From contig NZ_BDBB01000002.1 of NCBI RefSeq assembly GCF_001612765.1, positions 62,001 to 126,000 on the forward strand: a stretch of 64,000 nucleotides of DNA, read 5' to 3'. This document shows, piece after piece, positions 8,394-16,187 of the stretch; the first letter of the stretch is position 1; the number at the start of each line of letters is the position of its first letter. The position numbers and the translations under genes are program-made. The notes beneath the pieces are model-generated. The model was not told the origin of the DNA, did not search any database, and saw only the letters and a list, made by a program, of their open reading frames with translations. The DNA is from Nocardia arthritidis NBRC 100137. Its GTDB lineage: Bacteria; Actinomycetota; Actinomycetes; Mycobacteriales; Mycobacteriaceae.

Positions 8394-9781
8394 CCTGGCC
8401 CGTCCCGGAGTTCTCGGATCGCCGCCCGTGGTTCGCCGCCGGGGTCCGCCGGGTCGTGCCGCCGCGGATCGGCACGACGCTCGGCATCGGGACCGGTGTC
8501 CTGGCCTCGCTGGCGCCCGGACTGCTTCCTCGCACGCCGAGCGCGCAAGCCGTGCTGACCGGGCTCCTCGCGGCGCTCGCTCTCGGCGTGGCCGGGCTAC
8601 TGCGGATCACCCTGCGGCGCTGCGGATTCGACATCAACGAGCGCCAGGGATGGGCACGAGTGCCGTTGCTGATCGCGACGGTGGTGCTGGTGGCGGGCGC
8701 GACGGCGAACGCGGGGCACTGGCAGAACCGGCTTCGCGCCGCGATGAACACGCCGCCGATCGGCACGGGCTACTGGGTGCGGTGTGCGCTCGGCGCCGCG
8801 TTGATCATCGGACTGTTCGCCTGCGCCACCCGCTCGATCGCCTGGGCAGCGCGGAGACTGGGCTGGGCGCGGGGTGTCTCGCTGGCCGCCGTCGTCGCGG
8901 TTCTGCTGTATCTCGTCGGCGTACCCGCGATGGTCGGATGGCGGGAGTCGGTGTACGCGCGGGCCAACGCCGAGCTGGATCCCGCTCTGGTGCGCCCGGT
9001 TGCGCACTCCGGGTCCGGTAGCGCCGAATCCGCGGTGAGCTGGACGTCGCTGGGCGCCGAGGGCCGGAAGTTCGTCAGCGATCCGCCGGCTCGAGCCGTG
9101 CGGGTCTACATCGGGGTGGCCTCGGCGCCCGACCTGGACACTCGCGTCGCCCTGGCGATCCGGGAGCTGGAGCGCTCGGGCGGCTTCACGCGCTCCCACC
9201 TGGTCGTCACGGTACCCACCGGATCGGGCTGGATCGACGCGAACGCCGTGGCGGGCTTCGATCAGCGCTTCGACGGCGACGTGGCGCTGGTCGGGCTGCA
9301 GTACTCCTATCTCCCGAGCTGGGCGACGTTCGTGTTCGGCCGAGACGCGGCCGTCACCGCCGCCCGCACGCTGTTCACCGCCGTGGAACGCCATATCCGG
9401 GAACTGGCACACCCGCCGAAGCTGTACCTGTACGGGCAGAGCCTGGGGGCACTCGGCGGCAATGCCGTCTTCGCCGGCGACACCGAGCAGGACGGCCGGA
9501 CCTGCGCGGCGCTGTGGGCCGGACCTCCCGCCAACCGCGTCCACCGTGGCGGCGCGACAGTGCTGGCGAACAGCTCCGACCCGGTGATCCACTGGTCGCT
9601 CGCGCAGCTGTGGCGCGCGCCCGACCTCGCCGGGGCACGCGTCGACGCCCCGGTTCCGCAGTGGCTTCCGGTGATCAGCTTCGCGCAGACGACCGCCGAT
9701 CTGCTGGGCGCGTTACACGCTCCGCCGGGCCACGGCCACCGTTACGGCATCGATCAGGGCACCGCCATGGGTTCCTGCTGA
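8390..9781 (+). CDS. Membrane-anchored alpha/beta hydrolase (Abhydrolase_9/PF10081 type)
   Basis: 463 residues starting at an ATG that overlaps the previous stop (ATGA). The N-terminal part (about 28-185) has four or five hydrophobic helices. The C-terminal part (about 235-460) is an alpha/beta hydrolase of the actinobacterial PF10081 type, with nucleophile elbow GQSLG (Ser351) and a histidine-rich end (GHGHRYG) that may supply the catalytic His. The substrate is unknown; a lipid or ester at the membrane is plausible because the partner gene encodes a phospholipase A2. A longer open frame exists upstream, but it lies inside the phospholipase gene and is rejected. Confidence 0.85.
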   Translation: MTWPVPEFSDRRPWFAAGVRRVVPPRIGTTLGIGTGVLASLAPGLLPRTPSAQAVLTGLLAALALGVAGLLRITLRRCGFDINERQGWARVPLLIATVVLVAGATANAGHWQNRLRAAMNTPPIGTGYWVRCALGAALIIGLFACATRSIAWAARRLGWARGVSLAAVVAVLLYLVGVPAMVGWRESVYARANAELDPALVRPVAHSGSGSAESAVSWTSLGAEGRKFVSDPPARAVRVYIGVASAPDLDTRVALAIRELERSGGFTRSHLVVTVPTGSGWIDANAVAGFDQRFDGDVALVGLQYSYLPSWATFVFGRDAAVTAARTLFTAVERHIRELAHPPKLYLYGQSLGALGGNAVFAGDTEQDGRTCAALWAGPPANRVHRGGATVLANSSDPVIHWSLAQLWRAPDLAGARVDAPVPQWLPVISFAQTTADLLGALHAPPGHGHRYGIDQGTAMGSC

Positions 9782-9814
9782 GCCGTTCGGCGCGGCGCCC
9801 GCGCGGGACCCTCA

Positions 9815-9828
9815 TAGAACATGTTCTA
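9815..9828. promoter_or_regulatory. KstR-like palindromic operator
   Basis: A perfect 14-base palindrome TAGAACATGTTCTA, followed by ATT, sits 8 bases before the SRPBCC start codon. It fits the consensus TnnAACnnGTTnnA recalled for KstR, the TetR-type repressor of cholesterol and cholesterol-ring catabolism in mycobacteria and rhodococci, including the conserved flanking ATT. The match is read by eye; binding is inferred. Confidence 0.65.
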
Positions 9829-9836
9829 ATTTCCGC

Positions 9837-10283
9837 ATGGCCTTCGTCATCGATCTCGCCGCCGACATCGACGCCCCCGCCGAACTGGTGTGGCAGGTGA
9901 TCACCGACTTCCCCCGCTACGGCGAGTGGAATCCCTTCGTCACCGAGTGCCGCAGTTCGCTGGTGCCCGGCGAGCCGATCGACATGCTCGTCCGGATCTC
10001 GGGTTCGAGCCCGCGCAAGCAGCGGGAATGGATTCGTTCGCACACGCAGGGCCGGGAGCTCAGCTACTCGATGAACCCGGTGCCTCCCGGCGCGCTGCAC
10101 AGCCTGCGCTCGCACACGGTGACGCCGCTCCCGGACGGTCGCACCCGCTACGAGTCGCACTTCGAACTCGGCGGATGGCTGCATCCCGTGGTCGTCGCGC
10201 TACTCGGCAAGAACCTGCGGCGCGGTTTCGAGGCCATGACCGACGGCGTCCAGAAGCAGGCGGAATCGCTGCGGGCCTCCTGA
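9837..10283 (+). CDS. SRPBCC (polyketide cyclase/START-like) family protein
   Basis: 148-residue cytoplasmic protein with the helix-grip start typical of SRPBCC/polyketide-cyclase-like proteins: the first strand, then DAPAELVWQVITDFPRYGEWNPF. Such proteins bind hydrophobic ligands in a central cavity; some act on polyketides, lipids or steroids. The specific ligand cannot be read from the sequence. The KstR-like operator immediately upstream suggests a link to sterol catabolism. It is convergent with the TetR gene, with 55 bases between stops. Confidence 0.85.
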   Translation: MAFVIDLAADIDAPAELVWQVITDFPRYGEWNPFVTECRSSLVPGEPIDMLVRISGSSPRKQREWIRSHTQGRELSYSMNPVPPGALHSLRSHTVTPLPDGRTRYESHFELGGWLHPVVVALLGKNLRRGFEAMTDGVQKQAESLRAS

Positions 10284-10338
10284 GCGCAATCGACCGGAAG
10301 GCGTCGAAGCGAACGCATGAGCGGCCTGCCGAGCGGCT

Positions 10339-10926
10339 TCACCCGCGCAGATAGGCCAGCGCCGCCTCGAGCGCGGCGTCGGCATATGCCTCGGTGAGCC
10401 CGCCGAGCCCCAGCGACCACCGCATCTGCGTCGGACCGAGCAGCAGATCGACGGCGAGCTCGAGATCCAGGCCCGCGCGCAGTTGCCCGGCGGCGACGGC
10501 GGCGGCCAGCCGGTCGGCTACAGCGGCGCGCTGGGGCAACAGCAGGCGCTCGCGATAGGCGACCGCCAATTCGGCATCCTGCTGGATCTCGATGTACATC
10601 GCGCGGAGGAAGGATTCGAACCCGGGATCGGTCAGCGCGACGACCGAACCGCGCAGCAACGGGCGCAGGTCCGCGGCGATGTCGCCGGTGTCGGGTAGCA
10701 CGAGACCCGTTGGGCCCGAATCGGATTCGAGCATGGCATCGAATACGACAGCGCCCTTCGACGGCCACCAGCGGTAGATCGTCTGCTTGCCGACCCCCGC
10801 GCGGGCCGCGATGGCCTCGATGCTCAACTTCGCGTAGGACACCTCGTGGATCAGCTCGGCTGTCGCGGCGAGTATGGCAGCGCGGGCACGCTCGCTGCGG
10901 CGCGCGGCAGTGGGGGTGTCGGGCAT
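10339..10926 (-). CDS. TetR-family transcriptional repressor
   Basis: 195 residues. The N-terminal TetR helix-turn-helix (about 12-58) contains ERARAAILAATAEL and then AARAGVGKQTIYRWWPSKG. The C-terminal region is a helical ligand-binding domain of the TetR_C (AcrR-like) type. The ATG at 10926 is chosen because the upstream in-frame extension runs through the divergent promoter and operator. The short-chain dehydrogenase gene is divergent, and two inverted repeats with the same core lie between the two starts, so this protein most likely represses both itself and the dehydrogenase. Confidence 0.92.
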   Translation of the reverse strand: MPDTPTAARRSERARAAILAATAELIHEVSYAKLSIEAIAARAGVGKQTIYRWWPSKGAVVFDAMLESDSGPTGLVLPDTGDIAADLRPLLRGSVVALTDPGFESFLRAMYIEIQQDAELAVAYRERLLLPQRAAVADRLAAAVAAGQLRAGLDLELAVDLLLGPTQMRWSLGLGGLTEAYADAALEAALAYLRG

Positions 10927-10942
10927 GCCGCCACCGTAACAG

Positions 10943-10967
10943 AAGACGAGACGAAACGTCTCGTCTT
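10943..10967. promoter_or_regulatory. Operator 1 of the TetR/SDR divergent promoter
   Basis: Perfect inverted repeat with 11-base arms (AAGACGAGACG and CGTCTCGTCTT) around AAA, starting 17 bases before the TetR start. The right arm overlaps a TTGACA-like -35 hexamer (10966-10971) directed toward the dehydrogenase, which would explain repression by steric block. The core CGAGACGnnnCGTCTCG recurs at 11001-11017. Confidence 0.75.
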
Positions 10968-10999
10968 GACAGAGCGGACCGACATTGGCACGGTATCCA

Positions 11000-11018
11000 A
11001 CGAGACGGAGCGTCTCGT
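11000..11018. promoter_or_regulatory. Operator 2 of the TetR/SDR divergent promoter
   Basis: Inverted repeat with 8-base arms (ACGAGACG and CGTCTCGT) around GAG, 16 bases before the dehydrogenase start. It repeats the core of operator 1, with centres about 54 bases apart (roughly five helical turns). Confidence 0.72.
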
Positions 11019-11034
11019 GACGAAAGGATCTCCC

Positions 11035-11937
11035 GTGACCAGAACCTGGTTCATCACCGGCGCAAGCCGGGGACTCGGCCGCGCATTCACGACGGCCGCT
11101 CTCGCGCAGGGCGATCGCGTCGTCGCGACCGCGCGGAATACCGAGTCCCTCGCGGCTCTCGCCGACGACCGCCTGACCGTGCTGCCCTTGGACGTTCGCG
11201 ACCGCGAGAGCGTCCTCGCCACCGTGGGCGAAGCGTTCGCGGCGCTGGGCACGATCGATGTAATCGTGAACAACGCGGGCTACGGTCTGGTCGGCGCCGT
11301 CGAGGAACTGACCGAAGCACAGATCCGCGACCAGATGGAGACCAATTTCTTCGGAGCCCTCTGGGTTTCCCAAGCCGCCGTGCCGCACCTGCGGGCGCAG
11401 GGCTCCGGGCACATCGTGCAGATCTCCACCGTCGGCGCCGTGGGCAGCCTGCCCCTGTTCGGCCTCTACAACGCGAGCAAGTGGGCCCTGGAGGGATTCA
11501 GCGCCGCGCTCGCCGACGAATTGCGCCCTTTCGGCATCCGGGTCACGCTCGCACAGTTGGGCGGCTTCGACACCGAGTGGGCCAAGTCGAGCATGCGGTT
11601 CGCCTCCGCCATCCCCGCCTACGCGCAGCTGCGCGCCGCCGTCCTCGGCATGCCGGACTACCCGGCAGCCACCCAGGGCAGCGCGGACCTGTCCACCGGA
11701 GCGCCGGAGGCGAACGAACCGGTATCGCCCACAGCGGAATCCGCGCCGGAAGATGGACCCGAGTGGACCGAAGCTCCGCCCGAAGTCGGCGCGGCAGGCC
11801 TGATCGCATTGGTGGACATGCCGAATCCCCCGCTACGCAAGATCATCGGGCCTGGCGCACACCACATGGTCACGCTCGCATTGGATCAACGCCGCCGCGA
11901 CTACGCCGAGGACCCCGAATTCACCTGGCCCGCATAG
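11035..11937 (+). CDS. Short-chain dehydrogenase/reductase, TetR-controlled
   Basis: 300-residue oxidoreductase of the SDR superfamily. The NAD(P) motif TGASRGLG is near residue 8, NNAG follows around 80, and the catalytic Tyr-Lys pair sits in YNASK near 146-150. The GTG start at 11035 has AAAGGA six bases upstream. Between about residues 205 and 255 there is an acidic, proline/alanine-rich insertion not usual for the family, before a normal C-terminus. The substrate is unknown. Regulation by the divergent TetR gene through two operators is strongly suggested. The gene is followed by a terminator shared with the convergent gatA. Confidence 0.9.
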   Translation: MTRTWFITGASRGLGRAFTTAALAQGDRVVATARNTESLAALADDRLTVLPLDVRDRESVLATVGEAFAALGTIDVIVNNAGYGLVGAVEELTEAQIRDQMETNFFGALWVSQAAVPHLRAQGSGHIVQISTVGAVGSLPLFGLYNASKWALEGFSAALADELRPFGIRVTLAQLGGFDTEWAKSSMRFASAIPAYAQLRAAVLGMPDYPAATQGSADLSTGAPEANEPVSPTAESAPEDGPEWTEAPPEVGAAGLIALVDMPNPPLRKIIGPGAHHMVTLALDQRRRDYAEDPEFTWPA

Positions 11938-11940
11938 CGA

Positions 11941-11998
11941 TTCGCGGAGCCGCTCGGTTTCCGCACAACCCGTGCGGGGATCGAGCGGCTCCCGCGAA
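11941..11998. terminator. Bidirectional stem-loop between SDR and gatA
   Basis: Long inverted repeat: 11941-11956 pairs with 11982-11998, with one bulged C, and an inner CCGCAC/GTGCGG stem forms the apex. It lies just after the SDR stop and 5 bases after the gatA stop on the other strand, so it can end transcription from both sides. There is no long T run. Confidence 0.65.
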
Positions 11999-12003
11999 GA
12001 ACG

Positions 12004-13530
12004 TCAGGCGATCGGGCCGCGGGCGGCCTCGTAGGCCGCGCCCACCCGGTAGAGGCGGTCGTCGGCGAGGGCGGGCGCCATGATCTGGAGGCCGACGGGC
12101 ATGCCGTCGTCCTTGCTCAGACCGGAGGGGACCGACATCGCGGGATGACCCGCCAAGTTGGTCGGCAGCGTGCACAGGTCCGACAGGTACATGGCCAGCG
12201 GATCGTCGACCTTCTCGCCCAGCTTCCACGGAGTGAACGGGCTGGTCGGCGAGACGAGCACGTCGACCTGCTCGTAGGCCCGGTCGAAGTCGCGGGCGAT
12301 GAGGGTGCGCACCTTGAGCGCCTGGCCGTAGTAGGCGTCGTAGTAGCCCGCCGACAGCGCGTAGGTGCCGATCATGATGCGCCGCTTGACCTCCGGGCCG
12401 AAACCGGCCGCGCGCGTGGCCGCCATGACCTGCTCGGCGCTGTGCTGCCCGTCGTCGGCGACGCGCAGGCCGTAGCGCATGGCGTCGAACCGCGCGAGAT
12501 TGGACGACACCTCCGACGGCATCACCAGGTAGTAGGACGACAGCGCGTACTCGAAGTGCGGGCAGGACACTTCTACCACCTCGGCGCCGAGATCCTTCAG
12601 CACCGCCACGGCGGCGTCGAAGGAGGCGAGCACGCCGGGCTGGTAGCTGTCGGAGTGCAGTTCCTTCACCACACCGACCTTGACGCCGCGCAGATCGCCC
12701 TGCGCTCCCGCGCGGGCGGCGGCCACCACCGGCGGCACCGGCACGTCGCGCGAGGTGGAGTCGCGCGGGTCGTATCCGGCGATCACCTCGTGCAGCAGCG
12801 CGGTGTCGAGCACCGTCCGGCCGCACGGACCGCCCTGGTCCAGCGACGACGCGCACGCGACAAGGCCGAATCGCGACACCGTGCCGTAGGTCGGCTTGGT
12901 CCCGACGGTGGCGGTGACGGCCGCGGGCTGGCGGATCGACCCGCCGGTGTCGGTGCCGATGGCCAGCGGCGCCTGGTTGGAGGCCAGCGCCGCCGCGGAG
13001 CCGCCGCCCGAACCGCCCGGGATGCGGGTGGTGTCCCATGGGTTGCGGGTCGGGCCGTAGGCGGAGTTCTCGGTGGAGGAGCCCATGGCGAACTCGTCCA
13101 TGTTGGTCTTGCCGAGGATCGGGATGCCCGCCTCGCGCAGCCGCCTGGTGACCGTCGCGTCGTAGGGCGAGACCCAGCCCTCGAGGATCTTCGACGCACA
13201 GGTGGTCGGCATGTCCGTGGTGGTGAACACGTCCTTGAGCGCCAAGGGAACTCCGGCCAGCGGCGAGGCGGGCGCGGCGCCCGAACCGATCGCGGCGTCC
13301 ACCGCGGCCGCGGCCTCGAGCGCCTGCTCCCCCGCGACGTGCAGGAAGGCGTGGTACTCGCCGTCGACCTCGGCGATCCGGTCCAGGTGCGCCCGGGTGA
13401 CCTCCACCGACGACAGCTCGCGGCCGTGGATCTTGTCGGCCAGCTCGGCCGCGGACAGCGTGGTCAGGTCGGACCCACCCGTCCCCCGGCCACCGCCACC
13501 CATGGAGTCGCGATGCGATGCTGCGTTCAT
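12004..13530 (-). CDS. gatA: Asp-tRNA(Asn)/Glu-tRNA(Gln) amidotransferase subunit A
   Basis: 508-residue glutaminase subunit of GatCAB, which converts misacylated Glu-tRNA(Gln) or Asp-tRNA(Asn) to the correct amide form using ammonia released from glutamine. The amidase-signature triad is visible: K99 (in LALKD), cis-Ser174 in GGSGGGS and nucleophile S198 in GTDTGGS. The N-terminus has about 20 extra residues rich in glycine compared with the family. The start codon overlaps the gatC stop by 4 bases. gatB is not in the window, so the third subunit must be encoded elsewhere. Confidence 0.97.
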   Translation of the reverse strand: MNAASHRDSMGGGGRGTGGSDLTTLSAAELADKIHGRELSSVEVTRAHLDRIAEVDGEYHAFLHVAGEQALEAAAAVDAAIGSGAAPASPLAGVPLALKDVFTTTDMPTTCASKILEGWVSPYDATVTRRLREAGIPILGKTNMDEFAMGSSTENSAYGPTRNPWDTTRIPGGSGGGSAAALASNQAPLAIGTDTGGSIRQPAAVTATVGTKPTYGTVSRFGLVACASSLDQGGPCGRTVLDTALLHEVIAGYDPRDSTSRDVPVPPVVAAARAGAQGDLRGVKVGVVKELHSDSYQPGVLASFDAAVAVLKDLGAEVVEVSCPHFEYALSSYYLVMPSEVSSNLARFDAMRYGLRVADDGQHSAEQVMAATRAAGFGPEVKRRIMIGTYALSAGYYDAYYGQALKVRTLIARDFDRAYEQVDVLVSPTSPFTPWKLGEKVDDPLAMYLSDLCTLPTNLAGHPAMSVPSGLSKDDGMPVGLQIMAPALADDRLYRVGAAYEAARGPIA

Positions 13531-13826
13531 TCGCCCTCTCCCAGGATCTGCGGCACCATGAACCGCTGCTCTTCCACCGCGGGCGCGCCGGACAGCGCCT
13601 CGCGCGGGGTCAGGCCGGGCACCACCTCGTCGGGCCGGGTCACGTTGGTCGCCGGGTTCGGCGACGCCGTGGCCGGGACGTCGGCGGCGGCGACCTCGGA
13701 GATGGTCCGCACGTGGCTCAAGATCGAATCCAGCTGTCCGGCGAACTGATCCAGTTCGGCATCGGACAGCGCGAGCCGGGACAGCCGGGCGAGGTGTGCG
13801 ACCTCGTCGCGGGAGATGGCGGGCAC
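13527..13826 (-). CDS. gatC: Asp-tRNA(Asn)/Glu-tRNA(Gln) amidotransferase subunit C
   Basis: 99-residue small subunit that stabilises the GatA-GatB complex. The typical start [22 protein letters not shown] and the later IL..V..I segment are present, followed by a stretch with V(P)TASP and the conserved LREALSG-like region ([11 protein letters not shown]) and FMVPQIL near the end. It is translationally coupled to gatA (ATGA overlap). The divergent ACT-domain gene lies 311 bases away, as in mycobacteria. Confidence 0.95.
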   Translation of the reverse strand: MPAISRDEVAHLARLSRLALSDAELDQFAGQLDSILSHVRTISEVAAADVPATASPNPATNVTRPDEVVPGLTPREALSGAPAVEEQRFMVPQILGEGE

Positions 13827-14137
13827 CGCGGGACCCCTTTCGGCTTCGGTATCAACTATCGACTGTGCTCAACCCACACAGCCTAGCCACCGGCGACCAG
13901 GTCACCATCCGGCACCCGCGCTTCGTCGGCGCGGCGGCGCGGGCGGCGTCCCGCGCCCGCTTCCCGCCCGCGACACGTCCGCTCCGACTAGCCCGACACG
14001 CCGCTTTGGCGCGAATTCGCCGAGTGGCGTGCGTCACTGGACGGTCTTCGACTCGATAACCGGCCCTAAGGGGTGTAAGTATTGCGTGACCCGGGTATTC
14101 GTTCAGAGCCTCGGCCGCTCTAAGAAAGGAAACGCAC
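13827..14137. other. Divergent intergenic region, gatC / ACT gene
   Basis: 311 bases without a convincing gene. It must hold the promoters of gatCA (leftward) and the ACT-domain gene (rightward). AAGGA lies seven bases before the GTG of the ACT gene. No clear palindrome or -35/-10 pair stood out. Confidence 0.5.
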
Positions 14138-14788
14138 GTGTCGTATCTGCTCCGCGTGCAACTTCCGGATCGACCGGGAAGCCTCGGCTCTCTCGCTCTC
14201 GCACTCGGCTCCGTCGGCGCCGACATCCTCTCCCTGGATGTGGTCGAGCGCGGCGCCGGCTATGCCGTCGACGATCTGGTCGTCGAGGTGCCCTCCGGAG
14301 CGCTCCCCGACACCCTCATCACCGCCGCCGAATCGATCGGCGACGTGCACGTGGACTCGATCCGCCCGTACTCCGGCGTACTCGACACCCACCGTGAGCT
14401 CGAACTCATCGATCAGGTCGCCAGTGCTCGCGACGACCGGATGCAAGTGCTGGTGGACGGTGTGCCGCGGGTGCTGCGGGTGGGCTGGAGCACCATCATC
14501 GACATCGGGCCGCAGGGCGCCTATCGGGTGGTGGGCAGCCCGAGTGCGCCGCAGACGCAAGCCGGTTCGGCGCCATGGATGCCGCTGGAGAAGCCATCGG
14601 TGCTCGATCCCGAAGCCGACTGGGTGCCGGAGATCTGGCGCGACATGGACACCAAACTGGCCGCCGCCCCGCTCGGCAACACCGGCAAGGTGCTGCTGCT
14701 CGGCCGGCCGGGCGGCCCCGACTTCCGGCCCTCCGAGGTGGCCCGGCTGGGTTACCTGTCCGGGATCGTCGCCACCGTCCTCGGCTGA
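14138..14788 (+). CDS. ACT-domain amino-acid-binding protein
   Basis: 216 residues. The N-terminal ACT domain (1-70) begins SYLLRVQLPDRPGSLGSLALAL, the usual ligand-binding strand-helix pattern of allosteric amino-acid sensors, and a second segment (about 95-215) lacks a recognised enzyme motif but ends in a GAF-like LGYLSGIVA region. Its position divergent to gatCA matches the mycobacterial Rv3013 arrangement. It may couple amino-acid status to another function; no partner can be named. The GTG start has a good ribosome-binding site (AAGGA). Confidence 0.88.
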   Translation: MSYLLRVQLPDRPGSLGSLALALGSVGADILSLDVVERGAGYAVDDLVVEVPSGALPDTLITAAESIGDVHVDSIRPYSGVLDTHRELELIDQVASARDDRMQVLVDGVPRVLRVGWSTIIDIGPQGAYRVVGSPSAPQTQAGSAPWMPLEKPSVLDPEADWVPEIWRDMDTKLAAAPLGNTGKVLLLGRPGGPDFRPSEVARLGYLSGIVATVLG

Positions 14789-14916
14789 TTCCGCAGCGGC
14801 GCCGCGGGTTTCGTTCCGCCGGACGGCACGCCGGAGAGCGCAGCCGCTGCCCGACACGGCCGAGCGCTTTCGGGCGAACGCCGTGGCCCGCACCCCCGCG
14901 GAAACTCGATAAATCT

Positions 14917-15450
14917 TCAGACGGATTCGCTGGAAGGGTCGAGCGGTAGCCGCAGCACGTGCAGCAACTCCCCCGCGCTGGTCCGCCAGTTGCGGATCGG
15001 CACGGGGCGGAAGCCGAAGCGGTCGTATATCCGGCGGGCGTCGACCATGGCGGGCATGGTGGTGAGGGCGACCGCGGCGCGGCCTTCCGCGCGAGCCTGA
15101 TCGATCACCGTGCGCACCAATGCCGTTCCCGCGCCGACTCCGCGCGCGGACTTCGCGACGGCGAGCATGCGGAACTCCAGTTCACCCGGCAGCGCGATCT
15201 CCGCGTACGGATTGCCCGCCGGTGCGACCGTGAGCGAACCGACGATCCGGCCCGCGTGCGTGGCGACCAGGATCCGGGCCGAGCCGGCACGGCGGGCGGT
15301 GTCGGCCAGCTCGCCCGCGTACCAGCTGCCCGCCTCCACGAAGCCCTCCCCGACGTAGACCTCCACCGTCAGCTCGCCGACCGCGTCGTACTCGTCCGGC
15401 CGCGCCTCCCGGACGACGACGCCCGCGTCCCGCACATCCATACCCGGCAT
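14917..15450 (-). CDS. GNAT-family N-acetyltransferase
   Basis: About 177 residues with a complete GNAT fold: N-terminal VVVREARPDEYDAVGELTVEVY, the central strand ELEFRMLAVAKSARGVGAGTAL with the acetyl-CoA loop ARGVGAG, and the C-terminal ARRIYDRFGFRPVP. The substrate is not predictable. The start is uncertain: ATG codons at 15465, 15450 and 15441 are all in frame, and none has a well-spaced ribosome-binding site (an AGGAGG lies about 23 bases before 15465). A longer open frame to 15726 has the composition of a shadow. Confidence 0.85.
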   Translation of the reverse strand: MPGMDVRDAGVVVREARPDEYDAVGELTVEVYVGEGFVEAGSWYAGELADTARRAGSARILVATHAGRIVGSLTVAPAGNPYAEIALPGELEFRMLAVAKSARGVGAGTALVRTVIDQARAEGRAAVALTTMPAMVDARRIYDRFGFRPVPIRNWRTSAGELLHVLRLPLDPSSESV

Positions 15451-15473
15451 GATGCCATCGACCATGACGTGGG

Positions 15474-15665
15474 CTACGGCACGTCCGTCCTCCTGCGAGG
15501 TGGTACGCCACGAGCACCGCGGCGGCACCCTGCCCGTCGACTCCGCGATGCCCGGCACTCCGGACTCGGTGAGTCCGCTTCGTCGCTGCCATACCCGGTC
15601 AGGGCGAGAAGGACGGCCGCCGCCATCGTCGTGGGACCCAGCCATCCGCGCCGCCGTGTGCTCAC
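15474..15665 (-). CDS. Possible small secreted protein or lipoprotein remnant
   Basis: 63 codons from a GTG at 15665. The N-terminus looks like a real export signal: a basic start (MSTRRR) and hydrophobic TTMAAAVLLALTGYGS. A lipobox would need Cys where Tyr stands (LTGY instead of LTGC). After about residue 35 the composition becomes arginine-rich and shadow-like, which suggests a frameshift or a decayed lipoprotein gene. It stops 8 bases before the first possible GNAT start, and its GTG overlaps the TGA of a 34-codon frame upstream (15662-15766). Confidence 0.35.
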   Translation of the reverse strand: MSTRRRGWLGPTTMAAAVLLALTGYGSDEADSPSPECRASRSRRAGCRRGARGVPPRRRTDVP

Positions 15666-15766
15666 CGGTCGCCACCTGGCTGTCGTAGCGACTCGACTGC
15701 GGCGTACCCCTCCCGCCGGGCCGCATCGGCGTCCCGCGGATCCGTAGCCGGTATCTCCCGTCGCAT
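15662..15766 (-). CDS. Possible 34-residue small ORF
   Basis: Short frame beginning MRREIPATDPRDADAARREGY and ending in PGGDR, coupled by a GTGA overlap to the signal-bearing frame downstream. The residue mix is more protein-like than the surrounding frames, but there is no clear ribosome-binding site and no recognised domain. Very tentative. Confidence 0.2.
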   Translation of the reverse strand: MRREIPATDPRDADAARREGYAAVESLRQPGGDR

Positions 15767-15843
15767 CACGCGGGCTGCGGCACGTCCACCTCGCACGACC
15801 GCGCGGCCCCGAGTGCGGCGTGGCCTCGGTGCGCGGAGGACGC

Positions 15844-16167
15844 TCAGCCGGACCGCGCGATCTGCCAGCGATCGGGCTTGCCCGGCGGATAGACGACGGG
15901 GAGCAGATCGCCGGTCTCCGGCCAGGAACTCGTGTCCCACACGAAGCGGCCGTACACGACCTTTCCGGAGACCGAAGGACCGGTCAGGTTCCCGGTGATG
16001 GTCACGTACTGCTCGCCGGGAGCATCGGGGCGCGGGCTCACACCGGTGATGTAGAGGGTCCCCTCCTCCGGGTTCGCCGGTCGATAGCCCCGCCTGCCGC
16101 GGATCACGAACACGATCAGCGACACGAGCACCGCGGTCAGGGTCACCAGCGCGACGAACTCCAGCAT
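15844..16167 (-). CDS. Small membrane protein, unknown function
   Basis: 107 residues. One N-terminal membrane helix (about 3-24: FVALVTLTAVLVSLIVFVIRG) followed by a soluble domain of about 80 residues rich in beta-prone stretches (LYITGVSPRP, YVTITGNLTGP, GRFVWDTSSWP) that may form a small beta-barrel-like domain outside or inside the membrane. Orientation is not clear (basic residues follow the helix, favouring an N-out/C-in arrangement). No known family was recognised. Confidence 0.7.
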   Translation of the reverse strand: MLEFVALVTLTAVLVSLIVFVIRGRRGYRPANPEEGTLYITGVSPRPDAPGEQYVTITGNLTGPSVSGKVVYGRFVWDTSSWPETGDLLPVVYPPGKPDRWQIARSG

Positions 16168-16187
16168 GTCCCCATGCTAGGCGCGCG

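Noticed and set aside
10927-11412. N-terminal extension of the TetR gene
   Set aside because: It crosses the operators and the divergent SDR gene.
12145-13749. 534-codon plus-strand frame
   Set aside because: Antisense to gatA and gatC.
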